Positions 23,012 through 34,519 of a DNA stretch of 62,000 nucleotides are shown here, in pieces. The stretch covers positions 3,240,679-3,302,678 of the forward strand of contig NC_049986.1 of assembly GCF_000003815.2 (NCBI RefSeq). The letters are read 5' to 3'. Numbering within the stretch: the first letter of the stretch is position 1; each line of letters starts with the position of its first letter. Position numbers and translations under genes: made by a program. Origin of the DNA: Branchiostoma floridae. Its lineage: Eukaryota > Chordata > Leptocardii > Amphioxiformes > Branchiostomatidae. The notes beneath the pieces were generated by a model. That model was not told the origin of the DNA, ran no database searches, and saw only the letters and a list, made by a program, of their open reading frames with translations.

Positions 23012-23769
23012 ATGCCCTGTAATGCATTACCAATGGGGCCGAAAACAATAAGTTGCCATTTTTGGCTATGGTTAAAGGAGGAATTTTCCTAAACAACCAC
23101 GTAGTTTTCACTGAAAATAAAGCCGATTTATTTTTCGACCAAAAAAATGCCATATTCGACATTTCAATGAGAACGAGTGTGTAACGGGCATATGAAAATG
23201 GTCTGATATACGTTTTAGTTGCCTTTAATAGCTTTGACGATTTGAGGCCTTAGGTTTTTGCCAGTTCGCAAAAATTGAAGTCTTCAAACATTACAACAAG
23301 ATGAATGTAGTCAATATGTTAGTGTATACATATTTCACAGTGCCTGCCATGCAAGAACATAACGTCCTTGGTCGGAATGAACTGACATCTTGAATCAAGT
23401 GTGGAAGTCACAAGTCGGACTTCCTCTAGTTTAACGTTGGGCATGTCTGAGATACTGGTCAGAGGGAACGTTCATACATACATTAGATATTTCATACAAT
23501 GTAAGAAAATGGGCATGTCTCCTGTCAGAAAGGAGGTGATGTGACTTGTGTGTTACCGACCGGTGTTGCGATTGTCCTAATGTTGGAAGGTCTGTGGCAC
23601 TGTGGTAAAGGTCACCACTTCTCTGACCCCAACACCAAAGGCTTTCAAGTCTCGCATGTCTTCATCAGGTTAAAACAAGAAATTGGTCCATGCATATGAT
23701 TTGGCATCTTCCTATTTTTGTCTTGCATTACCTGCTTGTTTTGTCTGTTGGGCTATTCTACAGCCCTTA

Positions 23770-23922
23770 TGCCTCCATATGACTGTAGGCCTTCAATGGT
23801 TTAGACTCCATGTTTTTCATAACATACTGTCTTATGTGAGTCTTCATTGATACTATCAATTTTGCAGCAGTTGGAACACTGCTTTTCCCCCACCTACTTG
23901 CATGAGCTTTTGCATTTATTTC
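23770..23922 (-). other. Possible coding exon inside the inverted-repeat element
   Basis: The minus-strand frame reads KAHASRWGKSSVPTAAKLI and continues to MESKPLKAYSHMEA-stop. It is protein-like in composition and cut at its 5' side by a pogo-like MITE (from 23929). It may belong with the candidate exon at 24610-24808. Family unknown. Confidence 0.25.
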
Positions 23923-23928
23923 TTGATA

Positions 23929-24347
23929 CAGCAGAAGCCGCTTAATTGCACATCCCATTTGCCAGCATATTTTGTGCAATTATTCGCATGGTGCAATAAT
24001 GCGAAGTTATCTAGCCGGACTGCAAATTTAAAGGTTTGGGATTTGGGGATTCCGTGCAATTAACTAGAACTATTCAAAACTATCGGTAAATATAGTCGAC
24101 GCTTGTGTTCCTTTGTGACCATGCCCTTCTTCTCAAACATCTTGTACGTAGATAATAAACATCTTTTGTACTTTTATAAAGGCTACAGTAGAAGCCAGTT
24201 AATCGTACAATGTATTACTGCACACTTCTGTTAATTGCACGGAATCCCAAAATCCCGAACTGATGCGGTCCAGCTGGATAACTTCGCATATCATTGCACC
24301 ACACGGTTAATTGGCAAATGGGGTGTGCAATTAAGCGGCTTCTACTG
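23929..24347. mobile_element. Two inverted copies of a pogo/Tigger-like MITE
   Basis: The copy at 24186-24347 runs from CAGTAGAAGCC to GGCTTCTACTG with TA at both sides. A second copy, starting CAGCAGAAGCCGCTTAATTG at 23929 and running to about 24075, is the same family in opposite orientation (shared TTAATTGCACGGAATCCC and AACTTCGCAT segments). Non-coding. Confidence 0.8.
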
Positions 24348-24609
24348 TATTTCACAGTCCTTGCTTGATTTCCAATGATGTATTTGCATCTGTAAGTAGC
24401 AACGACTATAGCTGCAGTACAGTGCACCAGTCAGAATTGCCCTGAGGATTGTGACAGACGATCACCGAAACGGGGTGAAAATAAAACAAGGGTTGTGAAA
24501 TCAAAGATCTGTATCATACAGAGCCCTTCTCATTATTGTGACCATATGAAGTTTACACGATGGTTTATGTGTGGTTTTCACTGCTATACCAAAAGTCTCC
24601 ATAACTTAC

Positions 24610-24808
24610 CTCCTCTCAGTACCCGATTTATCATGGTCCCAAACCCCCAAAAAGCCGCCAATACCCTGATCTGGCTCGTCTTCTGTGTGGCCCAATAAGA
24701 CAACAAGTAATATTTCTTCATTAAGTAGATTTCCTTTTCCATCAACAATAATACATACACCAGGTGCATTACCTTCAATGTAAAGAGGAAGCATGGGAGG
24801 TATTACGC
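24610..24808 (-). other. Possible coding exon with good splice borders
   Basis: Between an acceptor (TTTCTAAG| at 24809) and a donor (AG|GTAAGT at 24609) the frame is open and protein-like: PLYIEGNAPGVCIIVDGKGN, then LLGHTEDEPDQGIGGFLGVW and DHDKSG. It lies inside the 6.5 kb inverted-repeat element. I do not recognise the family. It may be an exon of the element's own protein or of a captured or host gene. Confidence 0.4.
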
Positions 24809-25455
24809 CTTAGAAATGACTAAAATTCTGAGAGATTAAAACTCTGCTTTTAGTCAATCAGGTAACCCCCTATTACATCCTCTCAAATCCAATCCAATCC
24901 TCTTTAATAGACTTTATCCTCACCTGATGGACTGTAAAAGAAAGGATCCCATTTCCTATGTGGAAATACAAAACTTCTTCACATCTTCATTTATTATATT
25001 AATTTAGATCTATGAGGGTAGCCATCGTAATTTCAGTAATTTTCGGCAATAAATTGTTTGATTTTTAAGGGCCTCTTAGGGCGGCCCAGGCCACAATAAC
25101 GGAAACACTCAAGGGTTTATCACATGGCTGTTCATAGTTCCACCTACCTATCACAAAGGATTACTCAATTTGGCCGACTTCAATCTTCCGACCTCAGCAT
25201 AGTATGCCTGGTTTCTCATACAATCATATTTTTGAAGGTGCTCATATGTGCAAATTAAAGTGAAAAAGACTGTCACAATTCTATCAAGATAAGAGTAGCA
25301 AAATTATGTGTCAGAGAACTTGATCAAGAAAAGTACAATATACTTGTACGTGTTCATCCCAGAGTAGCCTTGTTCTTGACCTTTTTTTGTGGTCTTGTTT
25401 CTAGATAAATTTTCAATATGCATGACAAAGTCCTGCAGCTACGTATCCTGTGTAT

Positions 25456-25990
25456 TAAAGGGGCATTCCACTTCACACGGGAGTGTTATTTTCCGATAGA
25501 TATTGATTTTAGGAAGTAATAAATGCATACGTCTTCACATGATATGATAAAGTACCCAGTTGCTTCACGTGCCTCAAAAGCATTCAGTCTTCTACCAAAC
25601 TCCCCAAGTACCCTCTAATTGAATTAATCCTATGGCTGAATACAATGCAAAACTTTTAGGTGAGGTTACAAAACTAATTTCAGGATTGCTAAGAAATCTC
25701 GCCTTGTTATGTGTTCTTTGCTATCTTATGAGCAATTTGCATTCTCAGTGTGCTTAGCGATCCTCATTTATTCCAAAATATGCATGATAAACAAAGTGTC
25801 TAATATGCGTATAGGGAATGCATGTGTAGGGTCTGCATGGGTTTACTGAGTGTCATATTGTTTTCCAAAACACATATCGCGCAATTCATCCCAAGGTGAA
25901 TTCCACAAAATTCGGCTGATTATACTATTCATTGACACATTATCTATTGGATAACACCACCCCCTTTTGGAGTGGAATGCCCCTTTAAAC
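25456..25990. mobile_element. Nested MITE in right arm (piggyBac-like or similar)
   Basis: TTAAAGGGGCATTCCACT at the left end is matched by AGTGGAATGCCCCTTTAA at the right end. The left arm of the host element lacks this segment (CACATATCCTGTGTCACATATG there in reverse complement). TTAA at both ends fits piggyBac targeting, but a GTGT direct repeat at the junction gives an alternative duplication. Confidence 0.8.
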
Positions 25991-27088
25991 GGTGTCACAT
26001 ATGTGGTGCCCTGGTAACCCCCATGCAGAGCCTTTTTCATTATGTGCGGCATACTAGATATACGCTGTGAATTTTAGTAAGGTATCTACTAAATGACGAA
26101 AAAGAGCAAAAGATTTGTAAAAAAATGTGTGAAATCAAGGTAATTCTTTTTCAGGTATCCGTATAACCCCCATGTAGAGCCTAAATTAACATTTCCAATC
26201 AATTATGATATTTTTCACAGTTAAGTATGATTTACAAGATGACAGGAGCAAAATCACGCGTCAGAGAACTTGACTCTCTGCTGTTTTGGCTTGAAACATG
26301 ACAGAGTACACCCTTAGCAACGGCCTTAGCAACAGTTTTGCTAACGATTCTGAAAGAAATGACGTAAAAAAAACATCTGTTACATGTTAAACATTTTAAC
26401 ATGATTCCTTGTACTTCTACTGATGTAATCAGAGTAAAATACTACAGAAAAGTAAGTTCTTTGCATCAGTTTTGTTGTGGAGTACGATCTGAAACCTCCT
26501 TAACAACAGCCTTAGCAACGGCCTTAGCAACGATATTGTCACTATAAGCTGGCAGATGTGTCATTCTTCACACATTCATATCTCCGGATTTCATTGATGA
26601 ATTTCGATCATTTAAAGCTTAATATGCAGAGAAGGATACATACGGTAAGTCTAACTCATTAGGCAAGGCCCCATAGGTAATGTGAATAAATGAACGATAT
26701 TGGAAAGTAAAGTATATATTTTTCACCAGAAAATCACCCAAAAATATGATTTTAGGCAGTCATAATTTCGTGTTGAATCACAATATCAAAAATCAATTGA
26801 TATTTTTATGATCCTCTTAGCAGGTTCTACCAGCCTGTGAATTTTCGTGGAAAAATATTGATGTTTAATTTTTTGCCCCTCCCCCTTGTTGAAGACACGA
26901 AATTTCCAGATCATTTAGGTGGTGATAGGTTTGAAGGGTGATAGCCGGTAGAAAGCTACCATACAAGAATGGCTATCACGTCAAAATATATGCCACAGGC
27001 CTTCTACTATTCAAAAATAACAAGGAGAATTTGCCACCTCGGAGGTACCAATTTTTCCTCTGGCCCATGGACTATTTGGGGGAATTTA

Positions 27089-28285
27089 CAGCGCTGGGTT
27101 TGAACGTTAACGTACACTGTTGCGGTGAGTGGGATATTCGTATCTTGACATTGGTAACGTTCGATTCCACAATATGAGTTTGGAAACTTTCCGGGCACAT
27201 GTACACTGATGCCCCAGGTCTTTCTTTTTTTACCCATATAAGTATTGGGGTATGTAGCATGTGTTCATTCACAGTTTATCTCAGTCACTAGTCTACTAGT
27301 AGCAAGGCGGGAAGCAAACAGCAGACGATTGTTTGTGTTACAAAGAACTGTTCTCAGCGTGGGTGACGAAAAGGCCATGGAGTCTTCACGAAACTTTTTA
27401 CAGATTTACTTGACTGAAAACTGTTAAGTCAAGGGTAGTATAACTGCGATTTGGTGTTTATCTGAACGTTTCTAGTCAGGATGAGGGAACTTCATACAGG
27501 CGTTTAATATCAAATAGGGTTCGAATAACACATTACAAACTCTCTACTGTACGTTCCCCACGTGAGGGCTGTTGGTATGGCCGTGAGGTCCATACTGCTA
27601 GCTTTTGGATGTGAGCATTTTCAATAATAGGGGTGAAATGGCGTGCTGAGGCATGATTCAAAATGGCACGTGTTCTGATTTCCGCCCAATTTAGATTGAC
27701 AAAGACTGGAGATGTACTTAAAAGAAGGACACTTCAGGGCATATCGGTTGCCTTAGACGGACATTTTATTAATTTGTTTTATATTCTCTGTGATGATAAA
27801 AGTGTAATGTGAGGATGTAAAGTATAATTTCTTGAAACTCCAAACGCTGCCCCTCTCCCACGAATTATTTATTGGCTTGAAAACATACCGGAAGATTGAT
27901 TAACTTGTCGTTGCAATGTGCAATTTTTCTGGGCTCAAACTTAACAAGGTTTTAAGTCGTCTATCTTACCGATTTTGTAAAGCACTGAAAATATTTTGCA
28001 TACCGGAGCTAGTTTTTGACTGACAGATGGGTTTTGAAAAGTATCCGATTAAAGTTCCGTGCCGTTACTAACGTTATCTTATGTATCGACACGATTCCAA
28101 AACTTTGCATAGAATCTATAACGTTATAAATCCTGCCGAGAAAAATGGAATTCAGGACTTTCAAGCATTCAAGCAATGTCATAGATGGTTATTTTGAATC
28201 TTTGTATCGTAAGCTCAGACTACTGTTTAACAGTTACGACAGAAGTACCACAGAGTGGATTTCAAAATTTTGACATTGTGCATAA
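27089..28285. other. Region without recognised gene
   Basis: No convincing coding frame; short ORFs at 27245-27427 lack protein features. Confidence 0.5.
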
Positions 28286-28588
28286 ATGAAACAAGGTAAA
28301 TCAGGAGGGGTAATTTCACTATCCGGTGTTTATGAGTGCTTATTGTATGGCATTTATTTGTTCATGAGAGAAACAGCACAGTATCGTGGAAAGGGGTATC
28401 TGAATCTGATGGTCACGTTTCCAGGGATCATCATTTTGTTCATGCCTACCTTACTGGCCTTTCTAAATCGCCTAGCGGCTCGCTTTGGGGGGTTTTTCGT
28501 CGCTATCGCTCCATTGGCGGGTGGAAAAATCGTGATTGATTGTTGGTTATATTACAACGTTTGTAAAACATTTTCAGATACACAATAA
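28286..28588 (+). CDS. Hypothetical small membrane protein (100 aa)
   Basis: An ATG-initiated frame encodes 100 residues with two probable membrane segments, MVTFPGIIILFMPTLLAFL (about 42-60) and FGGFFVAIAPLAGGKIVI (about 67-84), preceded by VYECLLYGIYLFMRE. Hydrophobic blocks separated by basic residues are protein-like. A distant resemblance to XK-related membrane proteins crossed my mind but is not supported. The 3' end overlaps the first copy of an exact 273 bp duplication, so only this copy has the N-terminus. It could be an exon of a larger gene. Confidence 0.35.
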   Translation: MKQGKSGGVISLSGVYECLLYGIYLFMRETAQYRGKGYLNLMVTFPGIIILFMPTLLAFLNRLAARFGGFFVAIAPLAGGKIVIDCWLYYNVCKTFSDTQ

Positions 28589-29720
28589 GTGTAATGATCG
28601 TATATGTCAGGCATGACAATTTGTGCAAAATGATTTCCATTTTGGTTTGTAAAGTTTCTCCTCTTTGTTATGCTTTATGCCAGTCAATAAAAGTTGCTGG
28701 TATTCCCACCAAGAAACATTTAGTGTGGAGTGATTATGGGTTCTTTCTGAATAACTATAACGGCCGAGAAGGTAGGCATAAATTCATTTTTGTGAAACAA
28801 AAATAGAAATTTAGGCCGGATGTGACGGCCGATATATTTTGATTTGGCCCAACGTTACAGGGGCCAAGCATCAAACCGAAGTTCTTTTCGAACAACCAAT
28901 CAGCGCCCTTCAAACAAGCAGTGTTCAGAGATTCGAACGCTGAATCATTCTTGACAGAGATAGAAGAAGGGCAGTTTGAACTTCCCCGAGCTCCACGCCC
29001 GAATTGGGGAGTTAATCGCATGTTTTTGTGCCCTCCCACCCAGTCCCGAGTGAGTTTGGTTAGTTGATTATTGTGGTTTATTTTGTATCATATTTTGTTT
29101 CTTTTTAATTCGAAAATTAATTCTTGCCGGTAACAAGTCAGGTTTTTGCCTGTTATGATATTTTTTAACCTCCTTGGGTTTATACATCATGAAATTAGCT
29201 CAATATCAGGTCATGCTCTTTACCCGTTATGTGACCTGGTTTATTTATCATAAAGATAATTCTGCTGTGTGACCGTATGGCTCACAGTTAGTATTTGTTC
29301 ATGGCTGATCGTTGACTCAATACTGCGAAGTTAATTTTAAAATGTGTCACCGTACAGACCATTTTTCTTCGTTTCTATTTACCGGTGCGAAAGTATGACT
29401 CACAGGTTATGTTTAGGCTGTGTGACCGTATGACTCACAGACCATTCTTGATTGATTGTTGGTTATATTACAACGTTTGTAAAACATTTTCAGATACACA
29501 ATAAGTGTAATGATCGTATATGTCAGGCATGACAATTTGTGCAAAATGATTTCCATTTTGGTTTGTAAAGTTTCTCCTCTTTGTTATGCTTTATGCCAGT
29601 CAATAAAAGTTGCTGGTATTCCCACCAAGAAACATTTAGTGTGGAGTGATTATGGGTTCTTTCTGAATAACTATAACGGCCGAGAAGGTAGGCATAAATT
29701 CATTTTTGTGAAACAAAAAT
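28532..29720. repeat. Apparently exact direct duplication of 273 bp
   Basis: 28532-28804 and 29448-29720 read the same base for base, offset 916 bp. The DNA between holds several GTGACCGTATG(A/G)CTCACAG repeats (29269, 29421). No TG..CA ends or flanking duplication mark it as an LTR. It is either a very recent partial tandem duplication or an assembly duplication. Confidence 0.85.
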
Positions 29721-30337
29721 AATATTACAAAAATGCCGCCAGTCGACTTCAGAATCTGCGAGAGAAAAGAATACAGGTCTACGTCCTCAAAATGTAGCAC
29801 TTTTTGATGTCTTTGGGTCCGACGTAACGTTACAATTCCAACATTATCAGCTGAACGAACTCATCGTAAGGCACGCCATCGAGATGAACTTTTAGATCAA
29901 AGCAAGCAGATCTATACTTGGGAAAGATTGAAGTCATGACGGATGATTTATGAATTGTTACATAGTCAATGAACATGGTTGCCTGGCTTGTTCTGGTAGT
30001 GTAAGACATGACTGACAGTTACATAAATGTACGGTCTACATAGCCCCTGTTTAAAGACTCCCAAATGTAAACCATATCATTAGCCATATTACTAGACACA
30101 TAAATATCGAACCTAATCCAGTTATAAGGGAGACATTTTCATGTTGCAAACAGGTACTAGTATTGTAGATGCAATAAGACACTTGAAAGTTTCAATTTGT
30201 GTACAAGGTTGGTTTCCCAAAATTTGAAAGTTGCTGTTATTAGGACCTTGTTTTTTTTATATTTGCTATGACAATCTGAATCATTCTGCAGGGTTTGATA
30301 CTGTTTCTTTGAATGCACATGCGCAGAACAATCTTCT
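29721..30337. other. Region without recognised gene
   Basis: Presumably downstream sequence of the CHK-like gene; no coding signal. Confidence 0.5.
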
Positions 30338-32651
30338 TCAGATGACTCCCCACTCTTTCAACTGCTGCACGATCCTCAGCAGGTCTGTTAGTTGGCTGGG
30401 GAGTAGAGCTATTCCGTACGACAGCCGTAGGCGTTGGTACACGGCGAACCTAAAGTCAGCTCGGAAGTCTGCCTCCAACTGATCCAGCGTGTACAACTGT
30501 GGACCAGTGGCTTCTGTAGGGAAACAAAACATAATGTTGCTGTACAAGTACATAAAGACAGTCAATAGACCGATTCTACAGTCTCTTTTACCTCCGTCAA
30601 AACGTACAAATTCTAAATAACATACACAAATTCAAAATACTTGACGGACATGCAGTCTCTCTCTCATTGGTCGAACCGCTAACTGCTATATCAGAAAAAC
30701 TAACTGTTTTGTCCCAAAGTCTTTGTTGTTTCTTCCTCTGAAATCTTTTGATATATTTTTCATTCACAGAATTGTTCTACATTGTTCTATAAGCGAACAC
30801 AAGAAACCTCATTTGAGACCAAAAAACGCAAACTAGAGTAAATTCATGGGAATTTCTAAACACTGCGCATGTCATCTTGATATATTGACCATAGGAATTT
30901 CCCTTAAAAAAGTGCCCTTTCATACCACCTACAAATTAAAAGTGATGTTATGCGTATTGAAGCATTCACAACTTTTTACAAATATGTTAGTGGGTTGTAA
31001 AATGCAATGAAATTGCGTTTCACGTACATACATATCTTAAACGCATTGCGCACTCACTGTTTTCTCCCAAAGTCTTCTGTAGTTCTTGGTAATAATGTTT
31101 CAAGATGTCGGCCCGGTGATTTTGCAAAATGTCCCAAGTTTGAAAAATGAAGAGGTAAACCAGGTCAAAGGTCGGCGGCCGGTAGGACACCATCCCCCAA
31201 TCCACAAGCTTGACGTCTACGGCTTTTCCATCTTCGTACTAATTGAACACACAAGGACAGATAATGTGTAACCCCGTGAACATCAAACAATCTTTAAATG
31301 AGAAGGTATCACTGAATGGCCAGGCATGCGTAGGTGTAGCCAGCCATGAAACATCACTTCCTATATGTCTACAACATTGGAGCAGAGCCAAACCAGAAAT
31401 CCAATTCTCCAAATATCCCATTACACTATTTCCCCGTTGAACACTCACGGATAGATAACTTGTAAAGCTGTGAAAATCAAACAATCTCGAAATGAGTAGG
31501 TATCCCTGAATTTCTAGGCATGCGTAGGTGTAGCAACAAGACATCACTTTCTATACGTCTACAACATTGGAGCAGAGCCAAACCAGAAATCCAGTTCTCC
31601 AAATATCCCATTACATTATCCCCGCCTTACATACTGGCAGGCTGCACGTGTGCACACACACCTCAGGAAATACTGACGTACTGACAGAAATGCTGGTTTT
31701 TGGCGTAGAGGACTTGAACTAGGCAAAATTTTTGAAACAGGATACTATTGACAGCACGCAGGACACTAAAGAAGTACAGGAGATGTTGGACTGTACCTTG
31801 AACATGATGTTGTTATTCCAGCAGTCAGCATGACACAGCACCTTCAGTCTGGCGGGGTTCTCCACTGCCTCTTTCAAAATCGCTACACCATCCAGCTTCC
31901 TCAGACACTCCATCAGACCCTCCTTACCAGGAAAGGCTGCTGCGAAAGTCTCCAACCCCTCCTTGTAGTACTTGGAGTACCACGGTTGTTTTTCAGTTGT
32001 GTACATTTCCACGAACCAGTCATACCTGTCGGGTAGGCGGGTTCCTAACTGGAGTTCCAGCCGATGAGAAAGACCGTGGATCCGGGCCAGAGCTCCTACC
32101 GTCAACTTCATCTCAGCAACCTCTAACGTTTGCGGGTACGGCTTGATTGAAAATCCTCGTGTTTTTAGATTCTCCAGAACTCGGACAGACATGTTAGAGG
32201 TCTGGTCACTCGCGGTGAAGTAACATTTGGGAACCGGCAAGACATTTCTACAAGATTTGTTATAACCTTCTGACTTGGTTTTAACTTCGGACTCCGGGTT
32301 TTCAATACTAAATAGTGATAGAAAATCTGTGACGGTCACAGAGTAGAACTTGACCTCCCCCGTATCAAACATGATGTAGTCCTCCACAGACAAGTATTCC
32401 GCCATCTTCATCCATCGGAAACTTGTCAGCTTCACCACCAGACTGTACCGCTCTTCTTTACCGTTCTTGGTCCCCGTGGTAACCAAGGCAACAAGATCGC
32501 TCATGGCTCCAAGCCCTTCTCCTATTGGTCCAGTGATGTCGACTTGAGTGATGGTGACATCAGGGTCAATGTTGTTGAAGATCTGTAGAACCCACGGTTT
32601 GGTGATATCATCCACAGAACCTGGGACGGCGGTTATATTGGACACTGACAT
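30338..32651 (-). CDS. CHK-kinase-like (EcKinase/DUF1679-type) protein, three exons
   Basis: Minus-strand exons 31797-32651, 31058-31238 and 30338-30513 have GT-AG borders and join to 1212 nt (403 aa plus stop). The fold is that of choline/aminoglycoside-type kinases. K74 in YSLVVKLTSF is the likely nucleotide-binding lysine. HADCWNNNIMF (H274, D276, N281) is the catalytic loop. KLVDWGM (D298) is the metal-binding motif, with W replacing the more usual F/N neighbourhood. The relatives I know are CHK-domain proteins, including insect ecdysteroid kinases, which phosphorylate small hydroxylated molecules; the substrate here is unknown and likely cytosolic. The ATG is preceded by CCCAACAG, an acceptor-like site 4 bases upstream, so a 5' UTR exon is likely. 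A tandem duplication lies against the exon 2 acceptor. Confidence 0.88.
31243..31630. repeat. Tandem duplication in CHK-gene intron
   Basis: 31243-31436 and 31437-31630 are near-copies (period 194 bp), both ending in GAGCAGAGCCAAACCAGAAA and CTCCAAATATCCCATTACA. The first copy abuts the exon 2 acceptor. Confidence 0.9.
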
Positions 32652-34349
32652 GTTTCTGTTGGGAAAAATAATATGGACGATTCAGGTGGACGAATTTAGA
32701 CTTGCAAGCAAATGCTGAATGTTTGACGCTCCATTGAAACAATAACTGTCAAAAGATTCAAATATTCTGTACTGATTTTCATAGGAACACCATCAAACTA
32801 TGCAGCCTGACCCAAATAACTGTTACATAATCCAAGGTTATATCATATAAAATTGATAATCAAGACATGCAACATGCATCTAGAACTTTGCACTTTTGGA
32901 AAATTAACTTTGTTCAAATTTCAACTTTCATATCAGCCCTGTAAAAATTGTATTAAAGTATCTAAATGTATCTAGATTTCTTACTAGAAAAAAAATGTTG
33001 TCCTGACTGAGATGAATCAGCTTTTAGGCGGTGTCTAGAAATTATGACTTGTCACAATGGCGTCTACCAACCAGTATAAATTGGGGTTCTATAGAACTGT
33101 GTATATAACATTCAACAATGTTTCACACTAAATGGCTTTAGTGTTGTCACTAGTATATTCTAGGCTAGGTTCATATTCCAGCTAAATTCTTTAAAAGCAT
33201 CATTTTAATAAGTCTCAAGATTCTTGAAAATGATCTCAACGCAAAGCAAATATTTTTTCCAGACGGTCAGACAGTGTAGAGGGTCCAGAAAAACTTCCAA
33301 AGGCATGACTCAATTTATCGGGACAGAAGACTCCTGGGCGGTACCTTAAACAGATTGTCGCAAGGTTCAGGAAGGTTACACGTGCACAATGACACACCTA
33401 TGTCAGACCAAGCCGATTCACACGTCTCCGATATAATAAGAAAGAAAAACATCACAAATTAAAATCTACTTTAATGGTCCTGTCCGTGAGCTTTGACTTG
33501 ATTACAAAACCAATCTGAGGACAAAATTTGTGAGTTTTCAGCAGGGTTTACACCAGCAAAAGAGCCTGAAAGGCCTCAATGGCCATAGATCATAAGTTAT
33601 ATAGACCCGGACTGACAGGTCACTGAGTCCATGTAGCTTATAATCGGCTTTGGCTTGATTTGGCTCTGTAGTGTTTTTACCACTTTGTGATCGTTAATAA
33701 GTAGCCTGATGAGCTGATCAATTTTTTTAACCGAATGATCGCTATTTTTAAATATTTTTCACATTCCAATGAACTTCAATACACACTGTGTAAGTTCCCA
33801 AGGCGCCAGTTCCCTCCCCCTTTCACAATTATACAAAGTTTCCTCCTTCAGAGTGTTTGGCGAACATTCAAGCAAAGAACAGACCGTTAGCCTTCACCAG
33901 GCCTTCCTAAGGGGATATGCATGGATCTTAGAATTTGGCGAAAAGGGCATATTAGGCCAGGCGAGTCAGTCCGCGGAAAGGGAAAGATTCCCCCTCCTGG
34001 CCGATCAAACCCTTCGGTGGCCAGACACCCCTGGCAATTGCAAATTTATCTTATAGTCAGCGTACTTAGACTGGTAGAGACCAACAGAACGTCTAGCTTA
34101 CCTTGTTTGGTTGCCCGTAGTGAATTGTAACACGTTTGTTGGCTGCTTGAGTCAAAACTGGTCTGCAGGAGTAAACAATTTAACGTACAGATATCTGTGC
34201 TGTAGACAGAGTATAGACAGGGTGTAACCCAACTTGCGCAGTCACGCTACGCCAAACGATAACCTACGGCGAAATATCTTACAGTGTTTTGGGCCAACCG
34301 TCCTTGACATTGCCTCTGTGCGTCACAGACACACATACACATATATACA

Positions 34350-34389
<40 letters not shown>

Positions 34390-34500
34390 TATGTATATAC
34401 ACAAACACACACACATGCACACTGTGTCACAGAAAAATACACATATATAATTTATATACCCAACAGCACAGTACCCAACAGCGCAAAAATCTCTTGGGAC
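32652..34500. other. Region without recognised coding sequence; includes (CA)n
   Basis: Upstream of the CHK-like gene; expected to hold its 5' UTR exon and promoter, neither of which I can fix. A (CA)n microsatellite with TATATACACAAACA borders spans about 34325-34420. ORFs at 33769-34130 and across the microsatellite are not protein-like. Confidence 0.5.
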
Positions 34501-34519
34501 CAAACTTTCTTGCAACACT

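Larger units (their letters stand above)
20552..27088. mobile_element. 6.5 kb element or inverted duplication with ~1.2 kb inverted arms
   Basis: The left arm (about 20552-21792) and right arm (about 25321-27088) are reverse complements by eye over their whole length. Shared landmarks include GGCCCATGGACTAT at the outer ends, GATAGCCGGTAGAAAGCTACC, TGCATGGGGGTTAC and TTGATCAAGAAAAGTACAAT at the inner ends. The right arm is longer because of a nested insertion at about 25456-25990. The 3.5 kb interior carries two possible minus-strand exons, a pair of pogo-like MITEs and repeated GTAACAAACGTTAC palindromes. No known transposase was recognised. It is either a long-TIR DNA transposon or a segmental inverted duplication. 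Confidence 0.85.

Noticed and set aside
28594-28806. 70-residue frame present twice (also 29510-29722)
   Set aside because: Identity reflects the DNA duplication; composition and context give no coding support.
28532-29720. LTR or TRIM retroelement
   Set aside because: No TG..CA ends, no primer-binding site and no target duplication at the 273-bp repeats.
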